Shown piece by piece: positions 1 through 9,166 of a DNA stretch of 64,000 bases. This DNA is from Ruminococcus sp. (GTDB lineage: Bacteria > Bacillota > Clostridia > Oscillospirales > Ruminococcaceae), in contig JAFUYP010000009.1 of the NCBI GenBank assembly GCA_017470535.1, positions 23,345 through 87,344 on the forward strand, in the 5' to 3' direction. The position numbers and the translations under genes were made by a program. The notes beneath the pieces are model-generated. The model did no database searches. It was given only the letters and a program-made list of their open reading frames with translations, and had not been told where the DNA came from. Numbering within the stretch: position 1 is the stretch's first letter; every line of letters starts with the position of its first letter.

Positions 1-219
1 TGTGATAACTGGGCAGGCACACTCCTCTGGGCGATGCGTGGACAGAACCCTGACGACGATAAAAAGCGCAGCGAGCTTGCCCCCGATAAGATGACAGAGT
101 ATTTAAAGAGCTGCTATACACGCACGCAGCTTCTTGCGATACAGATGTTTTTAAGAAACGAGGAGTTTAACGAAGTAGGTAAAAGGATAATTGACAATAT
201 CCTTGAAAATAATAAATAA
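1..219 (+). CDS. C-terminal fragment of an unidentified protein
   Basis: The reading frame is open from the first base of the window to a TAA at 217-219, so this is the last 72 codons of a gene that begins outside. The piece is mostly helical and charged and shows no motif I recognise. It ends 15 bases before a STAS-domain gene on the same strand and is probably co-transcribed with it. STAS antagonists are often next to PP2C phosphatases or anti-sigma kinases, but the visible fragment does not prove either identity. Confidence 0.55.
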   Translation, partial: CDNWAGTLLWAMRGQNPDDDKKRSELAPDKMTEYLKSCYTRTQLLAIQMFLRNEEFNEVGKRIIDNILENNK

Positions 220-234
220 AAAGGAGCAATAACA

Positions 235-531
235 ATGGAGATAAAAGTCTACGAGGAAAATGGTGTACAGGTGATAGCACCGCAGGGAAAGATCGACCAT
301 GTGACGGTCGGCAGCTTTGAGGAAAAGATAAAGGAGCTGGGTCAGGCAAATGAAAAGCTCATGCTCGATATGGAGGGCGTTGAGTATGTAAGCTCCGCCG
401 CACTCAGAGCGATACTCAATGCCAATGACTATATGGAGGATAAGGGCGGTCTTACTATCAAGAACGTAAACAATAAGGTCATGGAGATATTAAAGATCAC
501 AAACTTTGCAAGCTATCTCAATATCGTCTGA
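235..531 (+). CDS. STAS-domain anti-sigma factor antagonist (SpoIIAA/RsbV-like)
   Basis: A 98-residue protein made of a single STAS domain. The segment YVSSAALRAIL near residues 51-61 matches the conserved helix start that carries the phosphorylatable serine in SpoIIAA and RsbV (here Ser53 or Ser54). By family, the unphosphorylated form binds an anti-sigma kinase and releases its sigma factor; the partner is not visible. The start is the ATG at 235, behind AAAAGGAG. It follows the partial gene by 15 bases and ends just before a strong terminator, so it closes an operon. The family assignment is firm but the regulon is unknown. Confidence 0.85.
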   Translation: MEIKVYEENGVQVIAPQGKIDHVTVGSFEEKIKELGQANEKLMLDMEGVEYVSSAALRAILNANDYMEDKGGLTIKNVNNKVMEILKITNFASYLNIV

Positions 532-542
532 AAACTATTGCA

Positions 543-571
543 GGCTGGTGCATTTCGCATCAGCCTTTTTT
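543..571 (+). terminator. Rho-independent terminator after the STAS gene
   Basis: GGCTGGTGC (543-551) pairs with GCATCAGCC (557-565) with one G-U pair, followed by six T (566-571). It ends the STAS operon and separates it from the sulfur regulon. Confidence 0.85.
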
Positions 572-584
572 GTGTGCCTTGCAA

Positions 585-596
585 GATAACGTTGCC
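585..596. promoter_or_regulatory. Upstream AACGTT operator of metY
   Basis: GATAACGTTGCC is an imperfect palindrome around CG at 590/591. It is one of five AACGTT-centred sites placed only around metY and the nitrogenase-like operon. It lies 104 bp (about ten helical turns) upstream of the second site at 689-700, a spacing compatible with looping by a LacI-type repressor. Confidence 0.55.
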
Positions 597-688
597 GGAT
601 AACATATCTTTTTAAGACTTTTTTTAACATATCCTGCCATTTTGAACGCCTGATGACGTAAAAATCCGGGTGATTTTGATGCCGCCGT

Positions 689-740
689 GCTAACGTTATC
701 ATATCATTTTGTTGACCTTTAGGAGTTTTTGTTATAGAAT
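689..740 (+). promoter_or_regulatory. metY promoter with AACGTT operator
   Basis: The operator GCTAACGTTATC (689-700) lies 11 bases upstream of a promoter with -35 TTGACC (712-717), a 17-base spacer and -10 TAGAAT (735-740). A further GATAAC half-site occurs at 779-784, close to the ribosome binding site. The likely regulator is the LacI-family protein encoded just downstream of metY. Confidence 0.65.
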
Positions 741-799
741 GGATTTATGGAAAATATACCACACTATCAAAAAACCTGATAACGAAAGGATGAATGACA

Positions 800-2089
800 A
801 TGGCAAAACTAAGATTTGACACACAGAAAATAAGGGCAGGCTATGACCCGCAGGACAATAACCAGTCGGTGCTGCCGCCTGTTTACCAGACAACGGCGTT
901 TGACTTCAAAAGCACCGAGCACGCGCAGAACCTTTTCACCTATAAAGAGGCAGGCTACCTCTATACAAGAGTAGGCAACCCGACGGTGACGTATTTTTCC
1001 GAGCGTGTAAAGGCACTTGACGGCGCAAAGAATGCCGTGGCTGTCGGCTCGGGAATGGCAGCGATCTCCTATACACTTTTAAACCTTGCGGCAAAGGGCG
1101 GCACTATACTTGCATCTCCCTACCTCTACGGCGGCACGATAGACGCTTTTGACAGACTTTTCCCGGAGCTTGGCGTTAAGATAAAACTCACCGATGCAGT
1201 TCTTGACCCCAAAAAGCTCGAAAGCGAGATAACAGACGATGTCAGGGGTATCTATGTCGAGAGTATCAGTAACCCCAACGCCTATCTTCTTGATATAGAC
1301 GGTATATCAGAAGTCGCTCATAAGCACGGTGTCCCCGTAGTTGTGGATAATACCCTTGCGACACCGTATCTGTACAGACCTCTTGAACACGGCGCCGATA
1401 TTGTAGTCTACTCAGCAACAAAGGCTCTCACAGGTCATGGTAATATCATAGCAGGCGTTATACTTGATAACGGTGATATGAGCCTTTATACAAAAGAGCG
1501 CTATCCGCAGTTCTACGAACCGATAGTAATGCTCAAAGGCAAATCCACAGCAGATATCTTCCCGGATAATTTCTTTATCTTCCGTGCAACGCTCGTTTAT
1601 CTGAATCTCCTCGGTGCAGCACTTTCACCGCAGGACGCATACCTTGCTATATTAGGTCTTGAAACACTCTCCGAGCGAGTTGCAAAGCAGTCATCAAACG
1701 CCGCAAAGATAGCTGCCTACCTTGAAAGCTCACCTGCTGTCGAATGGGTGCGCCACCCGAGCCTTGAAAGCTATAAATTCAAGACCCTTGCAGATAAGCA
1801 TTTGCCAAACGGGGGAGGCGGCGTGCTGTCCTTCGGTATCAAGGGCACACCCGAGCAGGAAGCCGAGTTTTTAAATAATATCAGTCTGTTCCGCTACCAT
1901 GTGAACTTAGGCGATGCACGCTCACTTATCGTAGATCCGCCTAACACTACACACAGCGAGCTTAGCGAGGACGAGCTGAAGCTTGCCGATATACCTCATA
2001 ACCTTATCAGGATCTCCGCAGGGCTTGAAGACGCAGATGACCTTATAGACGACCTTGAAAACGCATTCAAAGCCGCAGGACTTATCTGA
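800..2089 (+). CDS. metY: O-acetylhomoserine sulfhydrylase (MetY type)
   Basis: A 429-residue PLP enzyme of the Cys/Met metabolism family. MetY uses O-acetylhomoserine with sulfide or methanethiol to make homocysteine or methionine. The PLP lysine is Lys208 in YSATKALTGHG, and the substrate region GSGMAAISY is intact. The length and the long insert after the lysine fit MetY rather than MetB. GAAAGGA lies 9 bases before the ATG at 800, whereas the ATG at 794 is only 3 bases away, so I chose 800. It has its own promoter with AACGTT operators and sits upstream of the LacI gene and the nitrogenase-like operon. This suits a role in capturing a thiol released there; the exact thiol is inferred. Confidence 0.85.
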   Translation: MAKLRFDTQKIRAGYDPQDNNQSVLPPVYQTTAFDFKSTEHAQNLFTYKEAGYLYTRVGNPTVTYFSERVKALDGAKNAVAVGSGMAAISYTLLNLAAKGGTILASPYLYGGTIDAFDRLFPELGVKIKLTDAVLDPKKLESEITDDVRGIYVESISNPNAYLLDIDGISEVAHKHGVPVVVDNTLATPYLYRPLEHGADIVVYSATKALTGHGNIIAGVILDNGDMSLYTKERYPQFYEPIVMLKGKSTADIFPDNFFIFRATLVYLNLLGAALSPQDAYLAILGLETLSERVAKQSSNAAKIAAYLESSPAVEWVRHPSLESYKFKTLADKHLPNGGGGVLSFGIKGTPEQEAEFLNNISLFRYHVNLGDARSLIVDPPNTTHSELSEDELKLADIPHNLIRISAGLEDADDLIDDLENAFKAAGLI

Positions 2090-2120
2090 GCGCTCTCATA
2101 AAAAATTAACAAATATACTA

Positions 2121-2149
2121 TTGACAATACACCGTCTGTCTGCTATAAT
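2121..2149 (+). promoter_or_regulatory. Promoter of the LacI-family regulator gene
   Basis: TTGACA (2121-2126), a 17-base spacer and TATAAT (2144-2149) form a full consensus promoter. A perfect 14-bp palindrome TCATATTAATATGA (2150-2163) follows the -10 box at once and could bind a different regulator. No AACGTT site is present here, so autoregulation through that operator is not indicated. Confidence 0.8.
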
Positions 2150-2192
2150 TCATATTAATATGATATGGATTATATGAATAGGCGGTGTTATT

Positions 2193-3257
2193 ATGTCTTT
2201 GAAAGAAATATCGGAGCTTACCGGTGTCTCAGTATCCACAGTCGGCAGGATACTGCGTGACCCTAAGCATAAATGTCCGGCGGAGGTGCGCAGGAGAGTG
2301 CTTGAAGCCGCACGCTCAACGGGCTATGTGCCCAACAGTGCCGCAAAGAGCCTGCGCTCAGGTAAAATAGCAGGGGAGAGACTGTACTCAGCATATATAT
2401 TTCTCACACGTTCAGAGAGCGAATCAGCAGACCCGTTTTATGATGAGCTGTTGATGCTCACCGAGAAGGAGCTGCGTGCCGAGGGGTGTGTTATCGCAGG
2501 AGTAAGACAGTTCACGGAGCTTTCAAGCGACATCGGCAACACAGATGTCGATAAGCTGATAACAGGCTATTTTAATGAAAGAGATCAGCACGCAGACGGT
2601 CTTGTCATCATAGGCAGATGTACGGCAAGGGCGCTGAAGCTGTTAAAAAAGCATCAGAAGAATATAGTTCTCATAAGCCGTGAAGCCTCCGGGCAGGACG
2701 CCGACGAGGTGATATGCGACGGCAAAAAGCTCGCCGAAACTGCGGTCGAGCAGCTTGTGCGGCTCGGGCATAATAAGATAGGCTATGTCGGCAACTGCCA
2801 TAATGAAGCAAGATTTGCGGGCTACCAGTCGGCTATGCTGCGTGCAGGACTTGTGCCGGATATAGATAATATCTATGACTGCTCACCGAACGAGGGCAAC
2901 GGCATCCTTGCGGCGGAGTATTTCTGTAAGCTGACAGATCCGCCGACGGGTATATACTGCGCAAACGATATTATCGCAGTCGGACTGTTAAGAGCGCTCC
3001 AAAAGCGGCGTGTCAGGCTCTGGGAGCCGTCGGTCATATCCTGCGACGATATAGAGCAGGCGCAGTTCACGAACCCTATGCTCACGACACTTGCACTCCC
3101 CAAAGAGGAAATGGCGCACTTTGCGATAATGCTTCTGCTTGACAGGATAAAAGGCGGTCATAAGCTGTTCTCTCAGCTTGAATTGCAGGGGACACTGATG
3201 TCAAGGTCAAGCTGCCGCCCTCTTGCACAGCTGAATGAACCCGAATACTATATATGA
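2193..3257 (+). CDS. LacI-family transcriptional regulator of the sulfur regulon
   Basis: A 354-residue protein with an N-terminal LacI helix-turn-helix (residues 2-25; MSLKEISELTGVSVSTVGRI), a hinge helix (AAKSLRSG, about 50-57) and a periplasmic-binding-protein-like effector domain. ATG 2193 lies 7 bases after AGGCGG. The recognition helix reads STVGRI instead of the usual TVSRVL. The gene sits between metY and the nitrogenase-like operon, and both promoters carry AACGTT palindromes, one overlapping a -35 box, so repression is the simplest reading. The effector is unknown; an organosulfur compound or a methionine-cycle metabolite is a guess from context. A perfect operator overlaps its stop codon. 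Confidence 0.85.
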   Translation: MSLKEISELTGVSVSTVGRILRDPKHKCPAEVRRRVLEAARSTGYVPNSAAKSLRSGKIAGERLYSAYIFLTRSESESADPFYDELLMLTEKELRAEGCVIAGVRQFTELSSDIGNTDVDKLITGYFNERDQHADGLVIIGRCTARALKLLKKHQKNIVLISREASGQDADEVICDGKKLAETAVEQLVRLGHNKIGYVGNCHNEARFAGYQSAMLRAGLVPDIDNIYDCSPNEGNGILAAEYFCKLTDPPTGIYCANDIIAVGLLRALQKRRVRLWEPSVISCDDIEQAQFTNPMLTTLALPKEEMAHFAIMLLLDRIKGGHKLFSQLELQGTLMSRSSCRPLAQLNEPEYYI

Positions 3258-3268
3258 CAACGTTGTCA
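3255..3268. promoter_or_regulatory. Perfect AACGTT palindromic operator
   Basis: TGACAACGTTGTCA is a perfect 14-bp palindrome overlapping the stop codon of the LacI gene. Its centre is 114 bp upstream of the next perfect copy, consistent with a distal auxiliary operator for looping. Confidence 0.7.
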
Positions 3269-3369
3269 CCCAAAGCCATTCAAACTGGTTTGCGTAACAT
3301 TTTATTAACACACACAGTCGCTTTGAGGTGTCCGGACAAAATCTCCTGCTTGTATTTTATAAGCGCCGT

Positions 3370-3421
3370 GACAACGTTGTCGCTTGATAACGTTGACTTA
3401 TCAGACCCGAAGCGTTATAAT
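3370..3421 (+). promoter_or_regulatory. Promoter of the nitrogenase-like operon with two operators
   Basis: The promoter is TTGACT (3393-3398), 17 bases, then TATAAT (3416-3421). GACAACGTTGTC (3370-3381, perfect) lies just upstream, and GATAACGTTGAC (3386-3397) overlaps the -35 box with its centre 16 bp from the first. Occupancy would block RNA polymerase, so the operon is probably repressed until an inducer is sensed. Apart from these elements, the 218-base gap 3258-3475 holds no gene. Confidence 0.75.
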
Positions 3422-3475
3422 ATACTCAGAAAGCATACTAAACCGATAAGAAAAGTATGAAAGGAGATATATAAA

Positions 3476-4633
3476 ATGAGTTATAAAAGTATAGACACAG
3501 CACTGATACACGGCGGTATCTCAACAGATGAGCGCACAGGCGCTGTAAACGTACCTATATATCAGACATCAACATTCAAGCAGGACGGTCTTGGTAAAAT
3601 GAGGGGCTATGAATACTCACGCACAGGCAACCCCACCAGGGAGGCCCTTGAAGCGCTCATAGCTGAGCTTGAAGGCGGCGAGGCAGGATTTGCGTTCGCA
3701 TCAGGACTTGCAGCAGAAACTGCAGTGCTGAGCCTGCTGCATTCGGGCGACAGAGTGCTTATCTCATCAAACGTCTACGGCGGCACGTTCAGACTGTTAG
3801 ATCAGGTGTTTGACCATTTTAATATAAACTATACTATCTCAGACACAGAAGATCCTGCGAGCTTTGAGCGTGACATCACAGACGATGTAAAGGCGGTCCT
3901 TATAGAAAGCCCTGCAAATCCGCTGATGACGATAACCGATATAAAAGCGGTCGCAGATATAGCGCATAAACATGGTCTGCTCGTGATAGTTGATAATACA
4001 TTCATGACGCCTTACCTGCAAAGACCACTCTCACTTGGGGCTGATATAGTAGTACACAGCGCTACGAAATATTTAGGCGGTCACAGCGATGTAGTCGCAG
4101 GGCTTGCAGTCGTAAAGACCCGAGAGCTTGCAGATAAGATAGCATTTATACAGAATTCCACCGGCGGCGTGCTTGCGCCATTTGACAGCTTCCTTCTGAT
4201 AAGAGGAATAAAGACGCTCGGCGTTCGTCTTGACAGACACGTTTCAAATGCCCTGACAGCTGCAAAGCACCTTAAAGACCACCCGGCAGTCAGGAGCGTT
4301 CATTACCCGGGTCTTGAAACAGATAAAGGCTATGAGGTCAATAAGCGTCAGGCTAAAAACGGCGGTGTGATGATCTCCTTCGAGTTAAAAGACGGGTATG
4401 ATATAAATACATTTTTTGAAAGCCTTGAGCTTATCACACTTGCTGAGAGCTTGGGCGGAGTCGAGTCGCTCGTATGTCACCCGTCAAGCATGACACACGC
4501 ATCTATCCCGGAAGACATACGCAAAAAAGTCGGTATCACCGACGGGCTTATAAGACTGTCTATCGGCATCGAGGATATATCGGATATACTTGAAGACCTC
4601 GACCGTGCGATAGCAGCAAGTGAGGTAAAATAA
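3476..4633 (+). CDS. mccB: Cystathionine gamma-lyase / gamma-synthase family PLP enzyme (MccB-like)
   Basis: A 385-residue trans-sulfuration enzyme with PLP Lys198 in HSATKYLGGHS and an aromatic-rich YEYSRTGNPT segment. The compact length fits MetB/MetC/MccB rather than MetY. It is the first gene of the operon, starting at ATG 3476 behind AAAGGAG. The next gene, a CysK-like enzyme, begins 1 base after its stop. The same pair (mccB with mccA) forms the reverse trans-sulfuration route in Bacillus subtilis, converting homocysteine to cysteine via cystathionine. By that analogy it would cleave cystathionine or homocysteine; a gamma-synthase role in the opposite direction cannot be excluded from sequence alone. 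Confidence 0.75.
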   Translation: MSYKSIDTALIHGGISTDERTGAVNVPIYQTSTFKQDGLGKMRGYEYSRTGNPTREALEALIAELEGGEAGFAFASGLAAETAVLSLLHSGDRVLISSNVYGGTFRLLDQVFDHFNINYTISDTEDPASFERDITDDVKAVLIESPANPLMTITDIKAVADIAHKHGLLVIVDNTFMTPYLQRPLSLGADIVVHSATKYLGGHSDVVAGLAVVKTRELADKIAFIQNSTGGVLAPFDSFLLIRGIKTLGVRLDRHVSNALTAAKHLKDHPAVRSVHYPGLETDKGYEVNKRQAKNGGVMISFELKDGYDINTFFESLELITLAESLGGVESLVCHPSSMTHASIPEDIRKKVGITDGLIRLSIGIEDISDILEDLDRAIAASEVK

Positions 4634-4634
4634 A

Positions 4635-5543
4635 ATGCTTTATGATAGTTTTCATCAGCTTATCGGGCATACACCGCTCGTGCGGCTAAAAAATATGGGG
4701 GTCTCCCCCGAAGTAGAGATATATGCAAAACTTGAGATGTATAACCCCTCCGGCAGCGTCAAGGACAGGATAGGCGAGTATATGATAGCCGCTGCCGAGC
4801 GTGAGGGCAGACTTAGACCCGGCGGTACTATTATAGAAGCCACCGCAGGCAACACAGGACTGGGTATAGCATTCGCAGCACTTAATAAAGGTTACAGGGT
4901 GATATTCACAGTGCCTACTAAGTTTTCAGCAGAAAAGCAGTCGCTTATGCGTGCGCTGGGGGCTGAGATAATAAACACCCCACGCTCTGAGGGAATGCTG
5001 GGTGCTGTAAAAAAAGCCGAGGAGCTGAAAGCGCAGATACCCGGTTCAGTATCGCTCGACCAGTTTAAAAATCCTAATAATCCGCTCGCTCACTATGAAA
5101 CGACAGGCAAAGAGATCTGGGAGGATATAGGCAGCAGAGTGACGCACTTTGTAGCAGGCGCAGGCAGCGGCGGCACATACACAGGAATAGTAAAATACCT
5201 TAAAGAAAAAGACCCCGGGATAAAGGGGATACTTGCAGACCCCGAAGGCTCGACCATTGGCGGCGGCGAGCACTTTGACTATAATATAGAGGGTATCGGC
5301 AATGACTTTATCCCTGATACGATGGATATATCACTTGTTGATGAGGTCATCAAGATGAATGATAAAGAAGCCTTTGACGCAGTACACAAGCTCGCAAGGA
5401 ACGAGGGCATAATAGCAGGCTCGTCGTCGGGCGCTTCAATGGCAGCAGCATTAAAGCTCGCAGCAAGGATAGACAAGGGCGTTATCGTCGTGCTTTTCCC
5501 GGACAGGGGCGACAGATATTTCAGTACAGGGCTTTTTGAGTAA
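4635..5543 (+). CDS. cysK: Cysteine synthase / cystathionine beta-synthase-like enzyme (CysK/MccA family)
   Basis: A 302-residue fold-type II PLP enzyme. PLP Lys43 lies in NPSGSVKDRIG, the substrate loop is EATAGNTGLG (near 69-78), and the phosphate-binding glycine loop is AGSGGTYTG. It joins sulfide, or homocysteine in MccA types, to an activated serine. Its start is 1 base after the preceding lyase gene, so translation is coupled. Pairing with the MccB-like gene favours the MccA function (homocysteine plus O-acetylserine to cystathionine). If the operon releases sulfide, plain cysteine synthase would suit equally well. Confidence 0.8.
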   Translation: MLYDSFHQLIGHTPLVRLKNMGVSPEVEIYAKLEMYNPSGSVKDRIGEYMIAAAEREGRLRPGGTIIEATAGNTGLGIAFAALNKGYRVIFTVPTKFSAEKQSLMRALGAEIINTPRSEGMLGAVKKAEELKAQIPGSVSLDQFKNPNNPLAHYETTGKEIWEDIGSRVTHFVAGAGSGGTYTGIVKYLKEKDPGIKGILADPEGSTIGGGEHFDYNIEGIGNDFIPDTMDISLVDEVIKMNDKEAFDAVHKLARNEGIIAGSSSGASMAAALKLAARIDKGVIVVLFPDRGDRYFSTGLFE

Positions 5544-5555
5544 CGGAGAGAAAAA

Positions 5556-5927
5556 ATGGTTTTCACTTTGGCTTTTGCAAGCAATGACGGAGTAAATGTA
5601 AATGAACATTTCGGACAGGCAAGACGTTTTTATTCAGGCTTGCTCGACACCGAAAAAGAGGACTTTGATCTTACAGGGTATATAGATGTCACACCATCCT
5701 GCCACGGTGGCGAGCATTCAGTGGACGGCTTCGGAGCTGTCGTCGATGCTCTTGCAGGAGTATCCGTGATAGTCGTACAGAGAGCAGGCCCGGGGGCTAA
5801 GAGATTTATCTCAGAAAAAGGCATAAAACTATACGAGATCCCTTTATCCATAGAACAGGCGGTATGTCTGCTCATGGAGGAGAAACAATGGGAGGCAGAC
5901 AAATGGCAATATCATACGAAGAACTGA
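5556..5927 (+). CDS. NifX/NifB C-terminal-like cofactor-binding protein, first copy
   Basis: A 123-residue protein of the dinitrogenase iron-molybdenum cofactor biosynthesis family (NifX, NafY, NifB C-terminal domain). It shows the family pattern of an opening beta strand (LAFASNDG), the VNEHFGQARRFY motif with a conserved His, and a later GPGAKRFISEKGIKLYE segment. Such domains carry NifB-co or finished cofactor between scaffold and enzyme. It begins 12 bases after the CysK gene and overlaps the start of nifB by about 40 bases, so it resembles the NifX half of a NifB-NifX fusion written as a separate gene. A similar but not identical copy closes the operon. Confidence 0.8.
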   Translation: MVFTLAFASNDGVNVNEHFGQARRFYSGLLDTEKEDFDLTGYIDVTPSCHGGEHSVDGFGAVVDALAGVSVIVVQRAGPGAKRFISEKGIKLYEIPLSIEQAVCLLMEEKQWEADKWQYHTKN

Positions 5928-6784
5928 CAACAAAGCATCCGTGCTTTGCAAAGGATAAAAACAGCGGCAACGGACGAATACATCTCCCGATAAGCCCAAG
6001 CTGCAATATAGAATGTAAATTCTGCGAGAGGAGCTTCAACTCCTACGAACAGCGCCCGGGCGTCACATCAACAGTGATATCACCGCTTGATGCGATAGAT
6101 GCGATAAAAAGAGCGCTTGAGGTATGCCCGTCTATCCATGTAGCAGGCATAGCAGGGCCGGGAGATACACTTGCAAGCCCGTTTGCATTGCAGACATTCA
6201 GACTTATAAAAAAGGAGTTTCCGCAGCTTGTAAAGTGCATGAGCACCAACGGACTTTTGCTTGCAGAAAAAGCACAGGAGATAATTGAAGTGGGCGTAGA
6301 TTCGCTCACAGTAACAGTCAATGCAGTAGACCCACAGATAGAAGCGCAGCTCAATGACGGTATCGTGTGGCATGGTAAGCATTACACAGGCGTTGAAGCC
6401 GCCGAGATACTGATCAGTCAGCAGCTAAAGGGTCTGCGCCTTGTAAGTGAGTCGGGTATAACACTTAAAGTAAACACAGTGCTTGTCCCCGGCATAAACT
6501 CAGACCATATCGAAGAGATAGCAAAAACAGTAGCCGAGGCAGGGGCGGATATTTATAATATAATACCGCTTATCCCGAACCATAAGCTCAAGCATATACG
6601 AGAGCCGGACTGCATGGAGCTTGAACGTGCGATACTAAAAGCATCAAAGTATATAGATGTTTTCAGACATTGCCAGCGGTGCCGTGCAGACGCAGTCGGC
6701 ATACCGGGCGGTGAGGATTTCGGAAGCGTTATATATTTGAACCTGCAAAGGCTTTCACGCAAGGATACATTTTCACATGGATAA
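5888..6784 (+). CDS. nifB: NifB-like radical SAM cofactor maturase
   Basis: A 298-residue radical SAM protein. The SAM cluster motif CNIECKFC gives Cys39, Cys43 and Cys46, HPCF supplies Cys19, and the C-terminal FRHCQRCRADAVGIPG is typical of NifB and holds ligands of the accessory clusters. NifB fuses two 4Fe-4S clusters and inserts carbide to make NifB-co. The NifX-like domain found at the C-terminus of many NifB proteins is absent and supplied by the preceding gene. Two starts have good ribosome sites: ATG 5888 after GGAGG and ATG 5903 after GGGAGG. I list the longer, although 5903 gives the more usual N-terminus. MarB of methylthio-alkane reductase clusters is the closest known functional analogue. 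Confidence 0.9.
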   Translation: MGGRQMAISYEELTTKHPCFAKDKNSGNGRIHLPISPSCNIECKFCERSFNSYEQRPGVTSTVISPLDAIDAIKRALEVCPSIHVAGIAGPGDTLASPFALQTFRLIKKEFPQLVKCMSTNGLLLAEKAQEIIEVGVDSLTVTVNAVDPQIEAQLNDGIVWHGKHYTGVEAAEILISQQLKGLRLVSESGITLKVNTVLVPGINSDHIEEIAKTVAEAGADIYNIIPLIPNHKLKHIREPDCMELERAILKASKYIDVFRHCQRCRADAVGIPGGEDFGSVIYLNLQRLSRKDTFSHG

Positions 6785-6794
6785 ATAATTTTAA

Positions 6795-7667
<873 letters not shown>

Positions 7668-7685
7668 CAGATCAAGGAGAAGAAT

Positions 7686-9152
7686 ATGAGTAAAGTAAAT
7701 CTATCTATCCCCGAGGTCGAGATAAGGGAGATAAGACTTAACTCGATCACAGGATTTCAGGGAACTGCAAAGGAGCTTGTAAACGCCTGTTCCGGCTGCG
7801 GCAAGCTAAAAGACAAAAACCGCTCGTTCAGCCAGTGCTTAGGCTGCGGCACATCAAACGCCGCCTGCACGCTCACACTTATCCAGGACGCAGCGATAAT
7901 CAGCCACGGACCTGTCGGCTGCTCTACCTGCCTTCATGAGTTTGCGTTCACATACCGTGTCAACGCATATTTAAGACAGCTCGAACACCCGACACAGCGA
8001 AAGATATTCTCAACAAACTTAGAGGAAAAGGACACGATCTACGGCGGTGCCAAAAAGCTCGATACAGCGATACACGAGGTCTTTAAGCGTGCAAAGCCTA
8101 AGGCTATATTTGTGATAACTACCTGCGCTGCCGGCATTATCGGCGACGATATAGAAAGCGTCACAAACGCCGCCGAAAAAGAGCTTGGTATCCCGGTCGT
8201 TGCAGTGTTCTGTGAGGGCTTCCGCTCAAAGATGTGGACATCAGGCTTTGATGCAGGCTACCACGGTATCGCAAGAAAGATAATCAAGCCCGCAAGACAG
8301 AAAAGAAACATCATAAACGTCATAAACTTCTGGGGCAGCGATATTTTCCGTGAGTGGTTCAATGAGCTTGGCTATGAGCCTAACTATATCACGCCGTTTG
8401 CAACGGTAGACAGCCTTAGCTATTCAAGCGAGGCAGCACTGACAGTGCAGGCTTGCTCAACGCTCGGCTCGTACTTAGGCGCTGCACTTGAACAGTCCTT
8501 CGGCGTGCCCGAGATAAGGAACTCGCCCCCGTACGGCATTGCTCAGACCGACCGCTGGTTCAGAGAGCTCGGTCAGATACTCGGCAAGGAAAAGGAAGTC
8601 GAAGACCTCCTTGCACGCAAAAAGGCAGAATACCTGCCGAAAATAGAAGCACTTCGTGAAAAGCTGAAGGGCAGGACAGCATATGTTACCGCCGGTGCAT
8701 CGCACGGTCACTCGCTGCTTGCACTCTTAAAGGAGCTCGGTATGCAGCCGCAGGGTGCAGCGATCTTCCACCACGACCCTCAGTACGATAACGAGGACGA
8801 GCGTGCAGATACATTAAAACATACAGTAGAGGACTACGGCGATGTGCCTAACTATAACGTGTGCAATAAGCAGGAGTTTGAGCTTGTGAATGTTTTGAAC
8901 CGTATCAAGCCGGATATACTTCTTGCACGTCACGGCGGCATGACACTGTGGGGCGCTAAGCTCGGCATACCTTCACTGCTCGTAGGTGATGAGCATTTCG
9001 GAATGGGCTATGAGGGTCTTGTAAATTACGGCGAGCGTATACTTGAAACTATCGAGAACGATGAGTTTGTCAAAAACCTTGCAAAGCACTCGACCAACCC
9101 CTACACAAAATGGTGGCTTGAACAGGAGCCATACACATTCTTAGGCAAGTAA
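7686..9152 (+). CDS. NifD-like catalytic subunit (nitrogenase-like / methylthio-alkane reductase-like)
   Basis: A 488-residue protein of the nitrogenase component 1 family. Candidate P-cluster cysteines are in the N-terminal CLGCG region (Cys51, Cys54 or Cys61), HGPVGC (Cys79) and TTCAAGIIGDD (Cys147). Candidate active-site cofactor ligands are Cys257 (VQACSTLGS) and His437 (GDEHFGMGYEG), corresponding by position to NifD Cys275 and His442. The N-terminus carries extra cysteines (35, 38, 51, 54, 61). It follows the reductase by 18 bases and precedes the K-like gene by 14. No NifE or NifN scaffold is nearby, so the cofactor is likely NifB-co derived and inserted directly. A true N2 role is disfavoured by the sulfur context. 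Confidence 0.85.
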   Translation: MSKVNLSIPEVEIREIRLNSITGFQGTAKELVNACSGCGKLKDKNRSFSQCLGCGTSNAACTLTLIQDAAIISHGPVGCSTCLHEFAFTYRVNAYLRQLEHPTQRKIFSTNLEEKDTIYGGAKKLDTAIHEVFKRAKPKAIFVITTCAAGIIGDDIESVTNAAEKELGIPVVAVFCEGFRSKMWTSGFDAGYHGIARKIIKPARQKRNIINVINFWGSDIFREWFNELGYEPNYITPFATVDSLSYSSEAALTVQACSTLGSYLGAALEQSFGVPEIRNSPPYGIAQTDRWFRELGQILGKEKEVEDLLARKKAEYLPKIEALREKLKGRTAYVTAGASHGHSLLALLKELGMQPQGAAIFHHDPQYDNEDERADTLKHTVEDYGDVPNYNVCNKQEFELVNVLNRIKPDILLARHGGMTLWGAKLGIPSLLVGDEHFGMGYEGLVNYGERILETIENDEFVKNLAKHSTNPYTKWWLEQEPYTFLGK

Positions 9153-9166
9153 AGGAGATCACATAT

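Noticed and set aside
3254-3460. 68-codon reading frame after the LacI gene
   Set aside because: It runs through the operators and the promoter of the nitrogenase-like operon, has no ribosome site and no sensible composition.
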